DNA of 64,000 nt from Diphasiastrum complanatum (GCA_029204225.1 CM055101.1:29871975-29935974); one strand, 5' to 3'; counted from the stretch's first letter, positions 21,566 to 31,989 are shown. A program made the numbers and translations. The notes: a model not told the origin generated them from the letters alone.

Positions 21566-22336
21566 TCAAGCAATTATTGAACAGAAACGTTTAGAGAGTG
21601 CACAGCGTTTAGAAGCATATAGGAAGTCTAGAGATTTGTATTTGTAGAATTTGCAAAACTCACCAGTTAGAGCAAGATTAATACCTGAAGCATTTATTGA
21701 TCTTTTACACGCTACTACGGCATTTGTAGATTCATTTGAAGAAATATCCATTGAAACACCAAGTTCTATAGATTCACCTGAATCAGATTCATCTGATTCT
21801 ACTTCCGAACCAATTTCAGACTCTTTGTCCCAATGAAGTTTAGATTCACCAACAGAATTAAAAAAATCAGACCTACAGATGAGCAGTTTTGAGTTTTGGT
21901 GGCAGTCCATGGTTGCATGACCCTTCTTATGACAGTGGATACACTCAATTTTCGAATCAAGCCAACACAAATCGATAGTATGTCCTTTGCGTTTGCATCT
22001 CACGCACGTCTTTTTGTCTCCACTCTGTTGTTTCGACCTTCTTTTGTTCTTCCATTTTCCTTTGCTAGCCCCTTCTGCTTGCTAATCTCAATTATGTTTT
22101 TGATATGACTCCCTCTCAGGCTTGAATTGTTTCTTTGTTTTCTCCTTGTTGTTGTAGAGGGCTTGGTTAGAAGCATCATTGTGATCAAGATGCTCTCGAG
22201 TTTTGACTTCTTCTCGAATCTCGACAACAACCTTTTTGTTTGTCATAGTGGGATCTTTTGCTAGCAGCGTTCTGGTTGTCTAGACGGATCTTGGTAAGGC
22301 TCTCAACAAATAAGTAAGCTGCTTCTTTGCTGATAC
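21566..22336 (-). pseudogene. Copia A gag, C-terminal half with two zinc knuckles
   Basis: Continues gag from 26743-27201 across the inserted copia B. Next to the insertion it reads SAKKQLTYLLRALPRS, the gag C-terminal helix block. It then has a basic stretch and two perfect CCHC knuckles, CVRCKRKGHTIDLC and CIHCHKKGHATMDC (about 21905-22015). An acidic/Ser region (ESDESDSGESIEL) follows, then a stop at 21566. Two zinc knuckles and an acidic tail suggest a gag with unusual length for copia. Protease and pol of copia A are not found below 21566. Confidence 0.75.
22332..22336. repeat. Target site duplication of copia B, left copy
   Basis: GATAC here and AATAC at 26738-26742 flank copia B on either side: a 5-bp target duplication with one change. 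Removing copia B and one duplicate rejoins the gag of copia A in frame, which supports this boundary. Confidence 0.6.
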
Positions 22337-22590
22337 ATTTAAGAAAAAACAGTTTAAACACCCGACCGGATCAATCACCACAGCACAACGTCAAGTGCAA
22401 CAAGACAAGATAACAGAATAGCTCACCATAAACTGTATATTCAGCTGATAAGTAAGTACAAAGATAAAGTTGCTTAAAAGCACTCAAAGGGCTCGTAAAA
22501 GAAAGATGGACCGATAATTCTAGAACTGAGCACATGTGGTGCCGTTGAAATAAGAAAGCACTGTATAAGTCGATCATTGCTATTTTGACT
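22337..22590 (-). mobile_element. Copia B 3' LTR
   Basis: A 254-bp direct repeat of 26484-26737; by hand I count about 16 differences, mostly transitions. In element orientation it starts AGTCAAAATAGC right after the purine tract and ends with decayed TCTTAAAT. Its sense strand stays open for about 75 codons. Confidence 0.85.
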
Positions 22591-22604
22591 CTCTCCCTCA
22601 ATGA
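22591..22604 (-). promoter_or_regulatory. Copia B polypurine tract
   Basis: Minus strand TCATTGAGGGAGAG directly precedes the 3' LTR. It is the plus-strand primer for reverse transcription. Confidence 0.6.
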
Positions 22605-23150
22605 TGTTGTGGTAGATCAACCAACTCCCATGTATCATGCCTGTGGATGGATTCCATCTCCTCTTCCATTGCCCTTTGTCTGATCTTTTGCCTCATCAAA
22701 GGTTGATGACTCTCGACACTTCAAAATGTGACTCATTAGGGCATAGTTCACATGATAACGATCGAGAGACTTCCTTTCCCGCATTGACCTTCTCACTTCT
22801 CCTTGTGTGCTAGATCTTGGTTGATTTAGCTTTGCATCTTTCATGATCTTTTCATACCATTTTGGTATCTTAGATTCAGGTAATACACTACGTGGAGAGT
22901 ATGTATCCCAAGGATTGTCCAAGTAATGTCTCTTACTTCGAACCGGTTTCTCCTTTATTGCTCCTATTGGCAAGTACCTTCCCCTAGGCTCTTGAATAGG
23001 TGGTGTCCTCTCATACTTGCCCTCTCGACTCTCATCTTCACGTGCATCATCTTGTGGAGCATCTTCTTCATTCTTCCAAAATTGTGGGAAGTCTTTTGAT
23101 GCTTTCACCACTTGCATGGTCTTCATTTTCATACCTATGCGTCTCATCAA
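22605..23150 (-). pseudogene. Copia B integrase-RT linker, RT deleted
   Basis: An open frame of 171 codons, charged and Pro-rich (PRGRYLPIGAIKEKPVRS, VRRSMRERKSLDRYHVNYAL), typical of the linker before RT. In another frame it ends MEEEMESIHRHDTWELVDLP, the first residues leading into RT. The very next bases are the polypurine tract, so all of RT and RNase H has been deleted. The same linker is found in copia E (51011-51660). Confidence 0.75.
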
Positions 23151-23165
23151 AGATCACATCTTTAC

Positions 23166-23871
23166 TTATGGAATCTTGTTCATTACAGTATCAAAACACC
23201 TATACGCCTTCGGCCTCTTGTCATAATCGACGAAGATACACTTGATTGCTTTGGCATCAAGATTCTTTCGCTCTTCCTTTGGCACATGTACATAGGCCTT
23301 ACATCCAATGACACGAAACTTGCCGATTTTTGGCTTTATTCCTGTAAATGCTTCTTCAGGAGTCACATTTGGAACTGCAACTATAGGGCTCCTATTCTGC
23401 AAGAACGTTGTCGCACTGCACGCTTCTGACCAAAGTGAGCATGTGTGACTGTGTGAATTGTCTTTTGATGTCGTGTTCCTTTCAAAATTCCTCAAAGTCA
23501 TCAGATTTGTATTCGCCCCCTCTATCCGATCTTAGCACTTTGATGCGTGCATCCAGTTGGTTCTCTACTAAAGTCTTGAACTCCTTGAAGCGAGCAAAAG
23601 CGTCAGATTTCTTCTTCAAAATATACATCCATGTCCTCCTAGAGTAATCATCTATGAAAGTCATAAAATAATATGCTTTACCCAACGACACGGTCTTCAT
23701 TATTTGCTCCAGCGGTTTCTTAGCTCTTGCAGCTCCACCTTTCTTGAATGTCTCCCTGTGATGCTTTCCCATGACGCATCCTTCACATATTGCTTGATGA
23801 TCATCCTGCAATGTCGGTAAACCTATCACCATCTTCAGTTTCACCATCAATCTCAAGCTTCCATAGTTCAA
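23166..23871 (-). pseudogene. Copia B integrase, catalytically dead
   Basis: Zinc module [14 protein letters not shown] with [11 protein letters not shown] (about 23750-23890), then the core: [16 protein letters not shown] and [13 protein letters not shown] with the second catalytic Asp. The first Asp block (HTDLCGP, present in copia E) is deleted between PLEQI and MKTVSLG. The segment with the catalytic Glu (NGVAERKN) is also missing: the frame jumps to LWSEACSATTFLQNRSPI. The C-terminal block KFRVIGCKAYVHVPKEER is normal. It cannot integrate on its own. Confidence 0.8.
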
Positions 23872-23883
23872 ATGACCAAGTCT

Positions 23884-24588
23884 TCAGTGCCACAACTCAG
23901 ATTGAGATGATGTTGAGAAAGCCAAACCATATTCTCCTGGTTTTGCAGCATCCAATCTATAAAGGCCACATTTACTATTTCTATAACCTTTCGCCACCAC
24001 TTTATGGTTGTGGTTCATATCTCTCATAAGGCATCCATCCTTGACAGATTCAACCTTAAGATGTTGATTTGCCATTACTCCAATAGAAAGCAAACTCTTT
24101 TTGAGTCTAGAAACATAAAGCACATTAAGGATATTCTTGAGTTTACCATCAAGAAACTGCACAGGTACATTGCCCGCACCCTGTATTTGGTATTCCTCTC
24201 CATTGGCTTGAGTGACCTTATCCCCATCATGGATTGGTGAGAATTTCCTAAACCAATCACGTTTCCCGATCATATGCCTTGTGGCGTCTGAATCTATGAA
24301 CCATCTGGCACCATCATCAACCTGGGATGCCAATGCCGATGAAAAGACACTTGTCTTGTCATCTTCTCCATCATCTTCGGCAATGTTGCCTTGTTGAGTC
24401 ACTTTTCCCGCCTTTATGTCCGCTTTGTTCTTGTAACACTCGCGTGCCAAAAGACTTGGTTTGTGGCAATAGTAACATTTGCCTTTCTTCTTCTTTTTCG
24501 ACTTTGATGACGACTCTCCCTCATCATCATCATCTTTGGATATCTTGGGAATCCTTTTCCATCCTTTCTTCTTGCCTTTAGCAAGCAA
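23884..24588 (-). pseudogene. Copia B gag tail, zinc knuckle and protease
   Basis: An open frame of 234 codons. A Lys/Ser-rich stretch leads to CYYCHKPSLLARECYKN, a knuckle in which the usual His is replaced. The protease follows with ARWFIDSDATRHM, where the active-site Gly after Asp-Ser is Asp. Downstream blocks VPVQFLDGKLKNILNVLYV and LSIGVMA are normal pre-integrase sequence. Both substitutions would be expected to abolish function. Confidence 0.75.
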
Positions 24589-24615
24589 GGCTTGATCCTC
24601 TTGTGGGGTTTGCCT

Positions 24616-25228
24616 TTACTTCACCACTTCATGATGATACACTTCTTGCAACATGATTTCGTGGAAGTCTTCAAAAGTAGACAATCTTTTCCTCGAAGCA
24701 ATGCCACTCACAAACATCTGTAGCCCTTCCGAGACACCGCTCATTGTAGTATGTAGAAATTCAACGTCCCTAATTGGTTCTCCAATTGCCACAAGTTGAT
24801 CTCTCAGCTCCTTTATCCTGGTGAAGAAAGATCCCACCGATTCACATCTTCCATCCTAGCTACTTCAATCTCAACTTCAAGAACATGGCCCGAGCTGGAT
24901 TGCAAGTTTGAAATTGCATTCTAAGAGCTTCCCAAGCTCCCCTAGCCGTCGTGGCATCACTTATATGAGTGATCACATGGTCTTTCACTGAAAGATTAAT
25001 CAAGGACAATGCTCTCTGCGCCTTTTTATCAAAGGCCCTCATGTCACTTGAAGTGGTATTTGGCCAGACTTGAATTCCTGCCACGATCTCCCATAACTCT
25101 TTCTCCATCAAAATGCTCTTCATTTTGAATTTTCGGATGTTGTAGTTAGAAGCCCCATCAAGTTTGCTTGCATCGCCCAAAATTGCCTCATTGATGTTTG
25201 CCATTACCAAACTCAATTGAAACTCCAC
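24616..25228 (-). pseudogene. Copia B gag capsid
   Basis: Starts at Met 25228 (also Met about 25205): LDGASNYNIRKFKMKSILME, KELWEIVAGI, LINLSVKDHVITHISDATTA and AWEALRMQF, the copia gag N-terminal fold. After a frameshift near 24850 it continues SFFTRIKELRDQLVAIGEPI and LHTTMSGVSEGL. Copia E at 50150 has the same start (SKLDGISNYAV), so they are one family. Confidence 0.8.
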
Positions 25229-26470
25229 CTGTAGGCTATAAAGTGTATGCCGAAGCCAACCGTGATGTCAAAAATCAATAATAATGACCTGCAATTTTTG
25301 GCTTACCAGGCCACCCGCCGCTCTTTTGCCAAATTGAAAGCCAAACTGGCGTCACGTTCCGAAATACTTTGAGTCACCGACTCCCAGCTACCTGCCTAGT
25401 GGAATGGTGAAATCACTTCTGGCACATTCCAAATACTTTCTTCATGGCAATCACTCTGTTTTGGTGTACCGTACTTGCAGGTACAGTCAGGGTGTCCTTC
25501 GTTTGGAGGCTATCGTATTTCATTTGGCCAAAATAGGCTAAAGGAGGTGAGAATAAGGGCAATTTGGGTTTTTGAACTGTTTCTTCAGTGTGAAGAAACT
25601 TCACCTTTCACAAAACTTGGGAACCAACAATTTTTTTAGTTTGAAAATCTTTAATGAAAAGAAGGGTGCCTTTGCCCTTTCGGCCCCTTTAGGCCCTCAT
25701 CGCACCATCCAATGGTGGTTCACCATCCAAAGGCCTACAACTATTCCCTAAGCATTTCATCGTGGCCGGTGCTCATAGTTCGGGCTAATCTGATGATCCT
25801 CAGCAACTTTGAGCTACTAAACTTGCTCTTCCATGCACCAGCACCCTGCAAGCACTATGCATCCTCACGATTGGATGCGAGCGACTATCCCGAGCTCTCC
25901 ACGGCTCTCTTCACCCTCTCTTCCAACAAGTTCTTGTTGGGGTTATGCTTTTGATGCATATTCAAACTGCTCCAGCATCTTCTAGAGCTCACGGCCGCCC
26001 ACGACTTCTTACAGGCAGGGTCGCGCTACTAGGGCGCCCACCTCTAGCTCTTTACAGCTCAAAAAACGGATTTGTATTGAGAGAGAAATGCTTTTTCCCT
26101 TCTTGAAACCCTAGCTGTCAAAGAATAAGACATTTTTGGGCTTTATCTGATCTTCTTGAGAACCTATCTGATCAGCTATCTATCCCTCTAAGGTCGCCCT
26201 ACAGCAAGCAATATTATGCTCCAAACCGCTCTTCAAACAATGTTCGATTGGATTCAAACTGATCACAAATGCCAAGCAACCCTCCAGAAGAATTTCCAGC
26301 TTCAATCTTTGCTTGCCCTCTGATTCAGCCGACAATCCCCTGCCTTTGAGTCTTTTTACAGTTTTGAGCTAATCCACGAATCTCCACACACTCAGTTTTG
26401 TGCTTCCTAGCCAACAAACCGTCGTGAATTCGCAGCTCTCTATTCTTGTCTGGTGATTGTAGCCACCAAG
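25229..26470 (-). other. Copia B leader, unusually long
   Basis: About 1.24 kb between the primer binding site and gag. Parts recur in copia E (49440-50140): CTGCAAGTACGGTACC, CAAACGAAGG and related words. Bases 26190-26330 resemble 61420-61560 (AGGTCGCCCTA, CAAACCGCTCT, CCAAGCA, GATTCAGCC). No intact frame is present. Confidence 0.55.
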
Positions 26471-26483
26471 GGCTCTGATACCA
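26471..26483 (-). promoter_or_regulatory. Copia B primer binding site, initiator tRNA-Met
   Basis: Minus strand TGGTATCAGAGCC, the standard plant copia primer site, directly abuts the 5' LTR end (..TTTTAACT). Confidence 0.85.
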
Positions 26484-26737
26484 AGTTAAAAAAAAATAGT
26501 TTAAACACCCGACCGGATCAATCACCACAACACAACGTCAAGTGCAAAAAGACAAGATAACAGAATAGCTCACCACAAACTATATATTCAACTGATAAGT
26601 AAGTACAAAGATAAAGTTGCTTAAAAGCACTCAAAGGGCTCATAAAAGAAAGACGGCCCGATAATTTTAGAACTGAGCACACGTGGTGCCATCGAAATAA
26701 GAAAGCATTGTACAAGTCGATCATTGCTATTTTAACT
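26484..26737 (-). mobile_element. Copia B 5' LTR
   Basis: In element orientation it starts AGTTAAAATAGC and ends TTTTTTTTTAACT, giving an 8-bp inverted end pair AGTTAAAA/TTTTAACT instead of TG..CA. It directly repeats 22337-22590. It lies in the gag of copia A, with which its sense strand forms a continuous open frame (26518-27201). Confidence 0.85.
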
Positions 26738-26742
26738 AATAC

Positions 26743-27201
26743 TGTATTTTCTGCTCCAGAATTGTGTAGTAAAAGAAAAAGATCTTTCATCTTTCTGATA
26801 AAGGAAGTGAGATCTTTGCCATCCCATTGCAGATTTGTCAGCTGATTTTTGAACAGCATGATCTCACTACGTGATTTTGTCTGAAATCTTGTGAGTAATG
26901 TATCCCACATCTCATTTGCTTTAGAGATTGTAGCCAGGTCAAGAGTCAGGCTATCCTCAATGGATGATGACAACACAACTACTACCTTGTCATTCTTCTC
27001 CCTCCATTCGCGTAGCTCCTTGCTTGTAGTTGTAGGCATCTCTTCGGTGCCATCTACCCAGGGAAATAATCCTTCTCCCTTTAGTATCAGTGAGGTCTTA
27101 ACTTTCCATGCTAGGAAGTTAGATCTTGATGAGCTGAGGATTGTACAGATCTTCGATTGCATACTGCCTATTGAAGCCATTGTTGTGAATTGTGTTTTCA
27201 C
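26743..27201 (-). pseudogene. Copia A gag, N-terminal half
   Basis: From Met at 27201: LSSSRSNFLAWKVKTSLILK, GLFPWVDGTEEMP, WREKNDKVVVVLSSSIED, MWDTLLTRFQTKS and LFKNQLTNLQWDGKDLTSFI. This is a well-preserved copia gag capsid with no stop before the insertion of copia B at 26742. It continues at 22336 after that insertion. Near 27230-27247 is a decayed initiator-Met primer site (minus strand ..ATCAGAT..GAGCC). Confidence 0.85.
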
Positions 27202-27247
27202 TTGTTGATGGTTCCTTATTTGAGTGCCTAGGCTCCTAGATCTGATA

Positions 27248-27816
27248 GCTTTGCGGCTATGATGGATTCCGAATATGATTGCTAGTCACAACCTGATATA
27301 TCATTCTTACAATCCTCCATAAAGTAGACAGACACTACTAATCTACGTTATAGATTGATACATCATTCAACAAAACTGAACAAGTGTGCAGAATTGATAA
27401 AATGAGTGAATGAGATACACAAGCGGTAGCAGACAATAATTCATTCAAGATCAGACAAAAATTGAGAGTGATATGTGCATAATAGCTACAATATCATCTA
27501 TTGATCCTCTTGATTTCGAGCGTTGTATGATAGACCCACACAACGCATTGGCGTGAGAGAAAATAGTGTTCTCTCACGAGTAGCATCTCGCTTACTAGCA
27601 GACTTCTTCGATCTCTGTAGATCCTGCATACAAAAATTGTCTCGCTCACAGGTGGACTTCTATTTGGTATATTTTCATCTGCTACTATATGTATTTTATA
27701 CATCTAGTAATTGCATACATTCAGAGTAGCATATCTGATTAGATTGACTAAACAATCTATAACTAATCATGGATTACAAGAGTGGTGGGTTAGGCACGTC
27801 CTAACACTCTTCCGCT
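27248..27816 (-). mobile_element. Copia A LTR
   Basis: The minus strand begins TGTTAGGACGTGCC at 27816, directly after a purine-rich tract (AGCGGAAGAG, 27817-27826). It runs to the decayed primer site near 27247. It matches 43450-43911 (shared TGGCGTG(A/G)GAGAAA, TTTACTAGCAGAC and GGATCCTG(A/C)). It has a polypurine-like tract on one side and a primer site on the other, an arrangement discussed in the findings. Confidence 0.65.
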
Positions 27817-28685
27817 GACATTATGATATCAGATCAGGGTTTTTACACTTCATGGTACTTGCATAATCTTCCTAATTCTTTGGAGCGTGAAGGTCGAAAA
27901 GTGTCGCGAAGATTTTTGTGTCGCTTTGAGTCATTTGACTTTCGCGTCGGCTGACTTTCTCCTATTGTATCATGAGCATTTTCCTTTCGCAAACATTTCA
28001 CATTCGTGTCTTTTCGTCAAGATGTTCGCATCCACAATTCTAACATAGCAAATATCAGAGCTAATTCAAGAACAAAACTCAGGATGATCTCAGTATAGCA
28101 GCATTGCAGCAAATCATGATAGTAGAACCACCTATGAGCGGCACTCTTCGCTCTTCTAAAATTCATTCAGCCCTTTTCTATCACCTATTGGGGCCTTTTT
28201 ATAGATGGTGCTGGAGGGCCCCCCTTCATTTGGCTTTTTTGTCAATCTTCAGAAACTTCCCTCCGCTTTTCAACATGTGTAAAATATGTAGGGCCCATCA
28301 CATCAGCCACTTGCAAGTCTTGTGACATCACCCAATGTGGTGTCACTTGGGTGAGGTCATCTTTAAAAAACCCCTTTGACCCAATCTTCTTAATCTTCAC
28401 TTTTACAAGGTCATAAATTTTCCCTGTTAAACTGCTTAGGCCGGTTGGCCTCTCAGGTACTTGCCTTGCCGATTTTTCTCTATGACTGCGGTTCCCATAC
28501 CGTAAATTGTCATTTTCTTATTTTTCCAAAACTCACGGTGCCCACATTTTGAAACCCACTATGTTTATATTTTTCGATACCATTTTTGTCAATTTTTCTC
28601 TTGGTAATGCCTCTGACCGGTTTTCGATTTTGCAAATTCTGACGGGACTACAAGTGATAGACAAAACAATCTTGAGAAGACCCGC
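27817..28685. other. Copia 3' internal or LTR debris
   Basis: Bases 27817-27900 match 43912-44000 in the same relation to the LTR. Around 28190-28210 the minus strand has TCTATAAAAAGGCCCC, an LTR-like TATA region, so a second decayed minus-strand LTR probably covers about 28080-28480. No LTR ends were fixed. No coding sequence was recognised. Confidence 0.4.
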
Positions 28686-28689
28686 ATTA

Positions 28690-29135
28690 ATGTCTCTTGT
28701 TTTGGAAGCTGCAATGATGATGGTATCCTGATGTGCTCTCTATAAAAAGAGATAGCTTGGAAAAAAAGAGAATGCACCCAAAAGTGAGAAGATGCTTGAC
28801 AGATGGCGGCTTGCCTGTCCACAACTCTTCTGGAGTACACTCCTTTAATGCCTTCGTTGGTAGGTGACTGATCAAGTAGGCTACGGTGTTTACTGTTTCT
28901 ACCCAAAAGTCAAGACCTAGTCCCTTCTCTTGGGGCATACTTCGTGCCATCTCCACAAGTACACGATTTTTGCGTTCAGCCACACCATTCACTTGTGGGC
29001 TGTAGGAGTGTGTGTATTGCCTCTCTATTCCTTTCTTTTCACAAAATGCGACAAACTCATTTGACATGTACTCGTCTCCATCGTCAGGACCTGATTTTGA
29101 TGATCTTGCCTCATGTTTTGACGTTCCACATATGA
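28690..29135 (-). pseudogene. Copia C integrase core, C-terminal part
   Basis: Begins with PDDGDEYMSNEF (second catalytic Asp region, altered), then YSPQVNGVAERKNRVLVEMA with the catalytic Glu intact, FWVETVNTVAYLISHLPTKA and ELWTGKPPSVKHLLTFGCI. After about 125 codons the frame leaves the family. The zinc module and the first Asp are missing: the upstream protease fragment joins directly at FDKFMEFKSYVE. Confidence 0.8.
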
Positions 29136-29154
29136 TTTAAATTCCATGAACTTG

Positions 29155-29391
29155 TCAAAAGCTTGGCTTTTCCTTGCCATACATTAATTGCACACTTCCC
29201 ACCCTTGCTACATTGAGCCCCCCATAGTCCCCCATGTACACTGATCTTCCTTGAGAAAGTACTTGATATTCATGGAGGATATCCCGGTTAGGAGTCATAT
29301 GGTTGGTTTCCCCTGAGTCAATGTACCAACTGTGATCCAACGGCTCATGGGTGGCAAGTTTTTCACTAGATGTGAATGCATAATCATTCAC
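29155..29391 (-). pseudogene. Copia C protease
   Basis: WYIDSGETNHMTPNRDIL carries the aspartic protease Asp-Ser-Gly, with Glu where Ala is usual. RSVYMGDYGGLNVARVGSVQ follows, as in copia proteases. The frame ends soon after, with the pre-integrase zinc region deleted. Confidence 0.75.
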
Positions 29392-29419
29392 AACAAAGTT
29401 ATCATGCTCTGTTGCAACG

Positions 29420-29965
29420 TTTGTCTGATGTGGTTTTCCCTTTCTGTCCTATGCACGCTTTGGACAATCATTCTTGAAATTCCCAATAATCCCAAAATTA
29501 AAGCATGCCTTGGATTTGGAGTTGCTCCCCTTAGTTCTGCATGTCCTCTCTGTGGTGAGTTCAATACTTCCCGAGAGGTCCGGGAACATTTAACTTGCCT
29601 TGCAGGTGAGTCTCCCAGGGAAGGACAAATAAGGACATAAGCTTGCTATTCCCTTGCCAAAACTCCTTTTGTGCTTCTTGTAGTTGCTTGAGCTCTTCTC
29701 TGGTTGTATGACTGAACCTTCCACGATCTTCGAGAGGCCCCCTCAGGATAAGTTCCATCCTCAATTGTCACAATGAGAAGTTGGAGCAGTTAAACCTCTC
29801 AAATGGCCCACTCAATACTGATGGACTTGACTGTGGACATGATTATGTTTGCCTTCATCTGAATAGTGACTCGAGTAGTGGGCATGAATTTGGAAAGCCT
29901 TGGATATGTGACACAGCTAAACTTATAGTGGGCCCATAACCTGTTATTTGATAATGAAAGCACAT
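29420..29965 (-). pseudogene. Copia C leader, gag remnant and degenerate zinc knuckle
   Basis: The leader GTTATGGGCCCACTAT (about 29930-29945) matches 1366 on the plus strand. Gag starts near 29790 (FNCSNFSL) and has an open piece of 67 codons (TTREELKQLQEAQKEFWQGN). A knuckle remnant ACFNFGIIGNFKNDC lacks the second Cys and the His. It is short relative to a full gag, so an internal deletion is likely. Confidence 0.6.
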
Positions 29966-30190
29966 GGAAGACATTTTAATTATGCATTCTATTTCTCCAT
30001 CTGACCTTTTGTCCCAGCCTTCATCCATAAGTTCATATAATAAACTATCTGATAAACTTTTGCATACAAACATCGTTGGAGTTTTGTGTACATGGACACT
30101 TGAAAAGACATCCACAAAAATATTCGAATAAATAAACCAACTCAATCTAACTATTTTTTATCCTGTGCTTATTTTTAATGAATTTTTTAC

Positions 30191-30471
30191 ATCATTATAT
30201 AGCTTGCAACGAAATGATTCTGAAACTGTAGCATCTAGAGCAATCCATTCATCACTTCCAAAACTAGGTAATGGAATTGGGCCTATTTGTCCAAAATCTC
30301 CTTTTGTATCAAGAATGTACATTGATTCATAAAAAAAGATCCCACTATCAGCTAGACCTTTTGCAATTCTACCTCGATATTGCAGCTGTCCAATATCAGT
30401 GTGAATAACATCTAACACACCTGCTAGAGATCCACTGGGCTCCCGTTCATTTATGTTGGATGGATATAAAT
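30191..30471 (-). pseudogene. Orphan gene fragment, downstream exon
   Basis: Begins at an acceptor (TTTTCTCTTGCAG) and ends at a possible donor (GAT/GTAAAA). Its 281 bases read without a stop in the phase left by the upstream exon: SLAGVLDVIHTDIGQLQYRG, ADSGIFFYESMYILDTKGDF, then IPLPSFGSDEWIALDATVSE. The composition is ordinary soluble protein and no retroelement motif is present. The family is not recognised. The next exon cannot be joined in phase: an open piece at 29965-30145 (LLYELMDEGWDKRSDGEIE) needs a different phase. Most likely this is a captured or truncated host gene. Confidence 0.5.
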
Positions 30472-30561
30472 CTGCAAGAGAAAAATGATCAGATTGGCAA
30501 GTTTACTAATAGATATTGATGAATGACAAAAATCAAAGTATTGTAAAATATCAATAATCAC

Positions 30562-30877
30562 ATCTGTTTTTTTTGTTGTCCTGACGGTTGAATCCTTGCA
30601 CATTTATCTCTGAATGCATATATACATGTTGGACTAGAATTTCAGAAATAGATTTTCCTCCTGATGATGTTTTGAAATACAAAATTCTGGCCTTCCAATA
30701 AGATCGAAATGATAGGTTTGACCTTTTGCTTTTTCGAACTATTCCTCTTGATGATGGATGCATCAAAACCCAAGAGTTTTTTGAATATTTTTTGGGCACC
30801 CATAATCCATTGTCATCTTTCTCGTTGAAGAGAAGCATAGAGTCAATTGAGGAGAACGGCTTCCTTGATGGTGTCAT
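30562..30877 (-). pseudogene. Orphan gene fragment, upstream exon
   Basis: The open frame reads SIDSMLLFNEKDDNGLWVPK, NSWVLMHPSSRGIVRKSKRS and YWKARILYFKTSSGGKSISE and ends at a donor GAT/GTGATT. The 90-base intron (30472-30561) is AT-rich with a good acceptor, and joining it leaves the frame open. The upstream end may be an acceptor near 30862 (CATCAAG) or a Met at 30877. The first exons are missing. I do not recognise the protein. Confidence 0.5.
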
Positions 30878-30884
30878 TCGTTAT

Positions 30885-31490
30885 GTGCAGGCAAAAATTT
30901 GAAACACTGAACTTTGAATCTGAAAATATGCGTAGGCAAAAAGCCATGAATCTGAAAATATGTGTAGGCAAAAATTTGAAACACTGAACTATTTGGCGCT
31001 ACAAGTTAACTCTAGTTAACCCTCTAAACTATGATTTGACAATGCATATACACTAATGGTACATCGATTTTCTCATTTAAAGCATTTGTCATATTCATTT
31101 TCAATATTATTTGGGTCTCTTTGGACAATGATGAGCTGGAAGGGAAGGCCTCAACAACCAATAGAAAATCCACATACTGCTCGACGAAACAGTAATATAT
31201 TTAAAAAGTTTTTATTTTATTTATATTTGGAAAAATTTGCGTTACATAGAACCCCAATATCAAGGTTTCAATTGGTCCACATGGCTATGAAAATAAGAAA
31301 AAAAATAAAAAAGCATATTTTTTAAAGACCCACGTCGGGCTCTAAGTTTCTCTAATGTGACATGTTTCAAGGTTTCTTATTTTTTTGAGGATAGTGGTAT
31401 GTAAGGGAATTGTCAAGGATTGCAAACATGTGCCACCTGTGGCAAATTTGATCATAAACAGCTAGATATGACTTAGTACTATCCCTGTAC
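30885..31490. other. Stretch with a short repeat, otherwise unrecognised
   Basis: GGCAAAAATTTGAAACACTGAAC occurs at about 30890 and 30968, with a partial third copy between (GCGTAGGCAAAAAGCC). The rest, to 31490, shows no motif. Confidence 0.45.
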
Positions 31491-31494
31491 GACT

Positions 31495-31972
31495 GGTGCA
31501 CTAAAGTACAATACTATACTTCACACGTGTGAAAGCTAGATCAACCATAAAATCAACATTCTACACATAGAAACTCAAGATATCAAGAGATAAACACATG
31601 AGATGGACACATAATTAAAAGAGAAAATTTCTCCATACAAAATGAGAATATGAAGATGATTTCTCCATGTCTTTACAGCGTTTTATAGTATCCATAGTGC
31701 CACTTGGCCACTTGCCCTAAACTTGCCCTAAAATAGCAACTTCTAGGTACTTCACTTAAAACCTTGAAATAATTGACTAGTTTCAATTTATCTCAGCTAA
31801 CCAATAGTAGTAGCTCTGAATCCGACCTTATCTACTTATATACTTGTTAAAAATGGTAAGAACACTATTTTTAGGCCTTATTTACATTAAAAAAAGTATC
31901 TCTAAGTTAAAATTTCACTTTGGCCTCCAAAAATGCCAATAAACCAACAAAACTAATTGACAAATTTTCACA
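31495..31972 (-). mobile_element. Copia D 3' LTR
   Basis: The minus strand starts TGTGAAAATTTGTCAA at 31972, directly after the purine tract AGTTGAAGAGGGAG (31973-31986). It has a TATA box (ACTATAAAACG, about 31685) and a palindrome TTCACACGTGTGAA at 31520-31533. It resembles the LTR at 41679 and the scrap at 46620-46770. The distal end is approximate. Confidence 0.65.
31520..31533. promoter_or_regulatory. Palindromic G-box-containing site in D-type LTR
   Basis: TTCACACGTGTGAA is a perfect palindrome containing CACGTG, the G-box core bound by plant bHLH and bZIP factors. The related CACACGTGTG occurs at 42057-42066 in the other D-type LTR. Preservation in two diverged copies hints at use, but this is inference. 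Confidence 0.45.
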
Positions 31973-31989
31973 CTCCCTCTTCAACTAGT

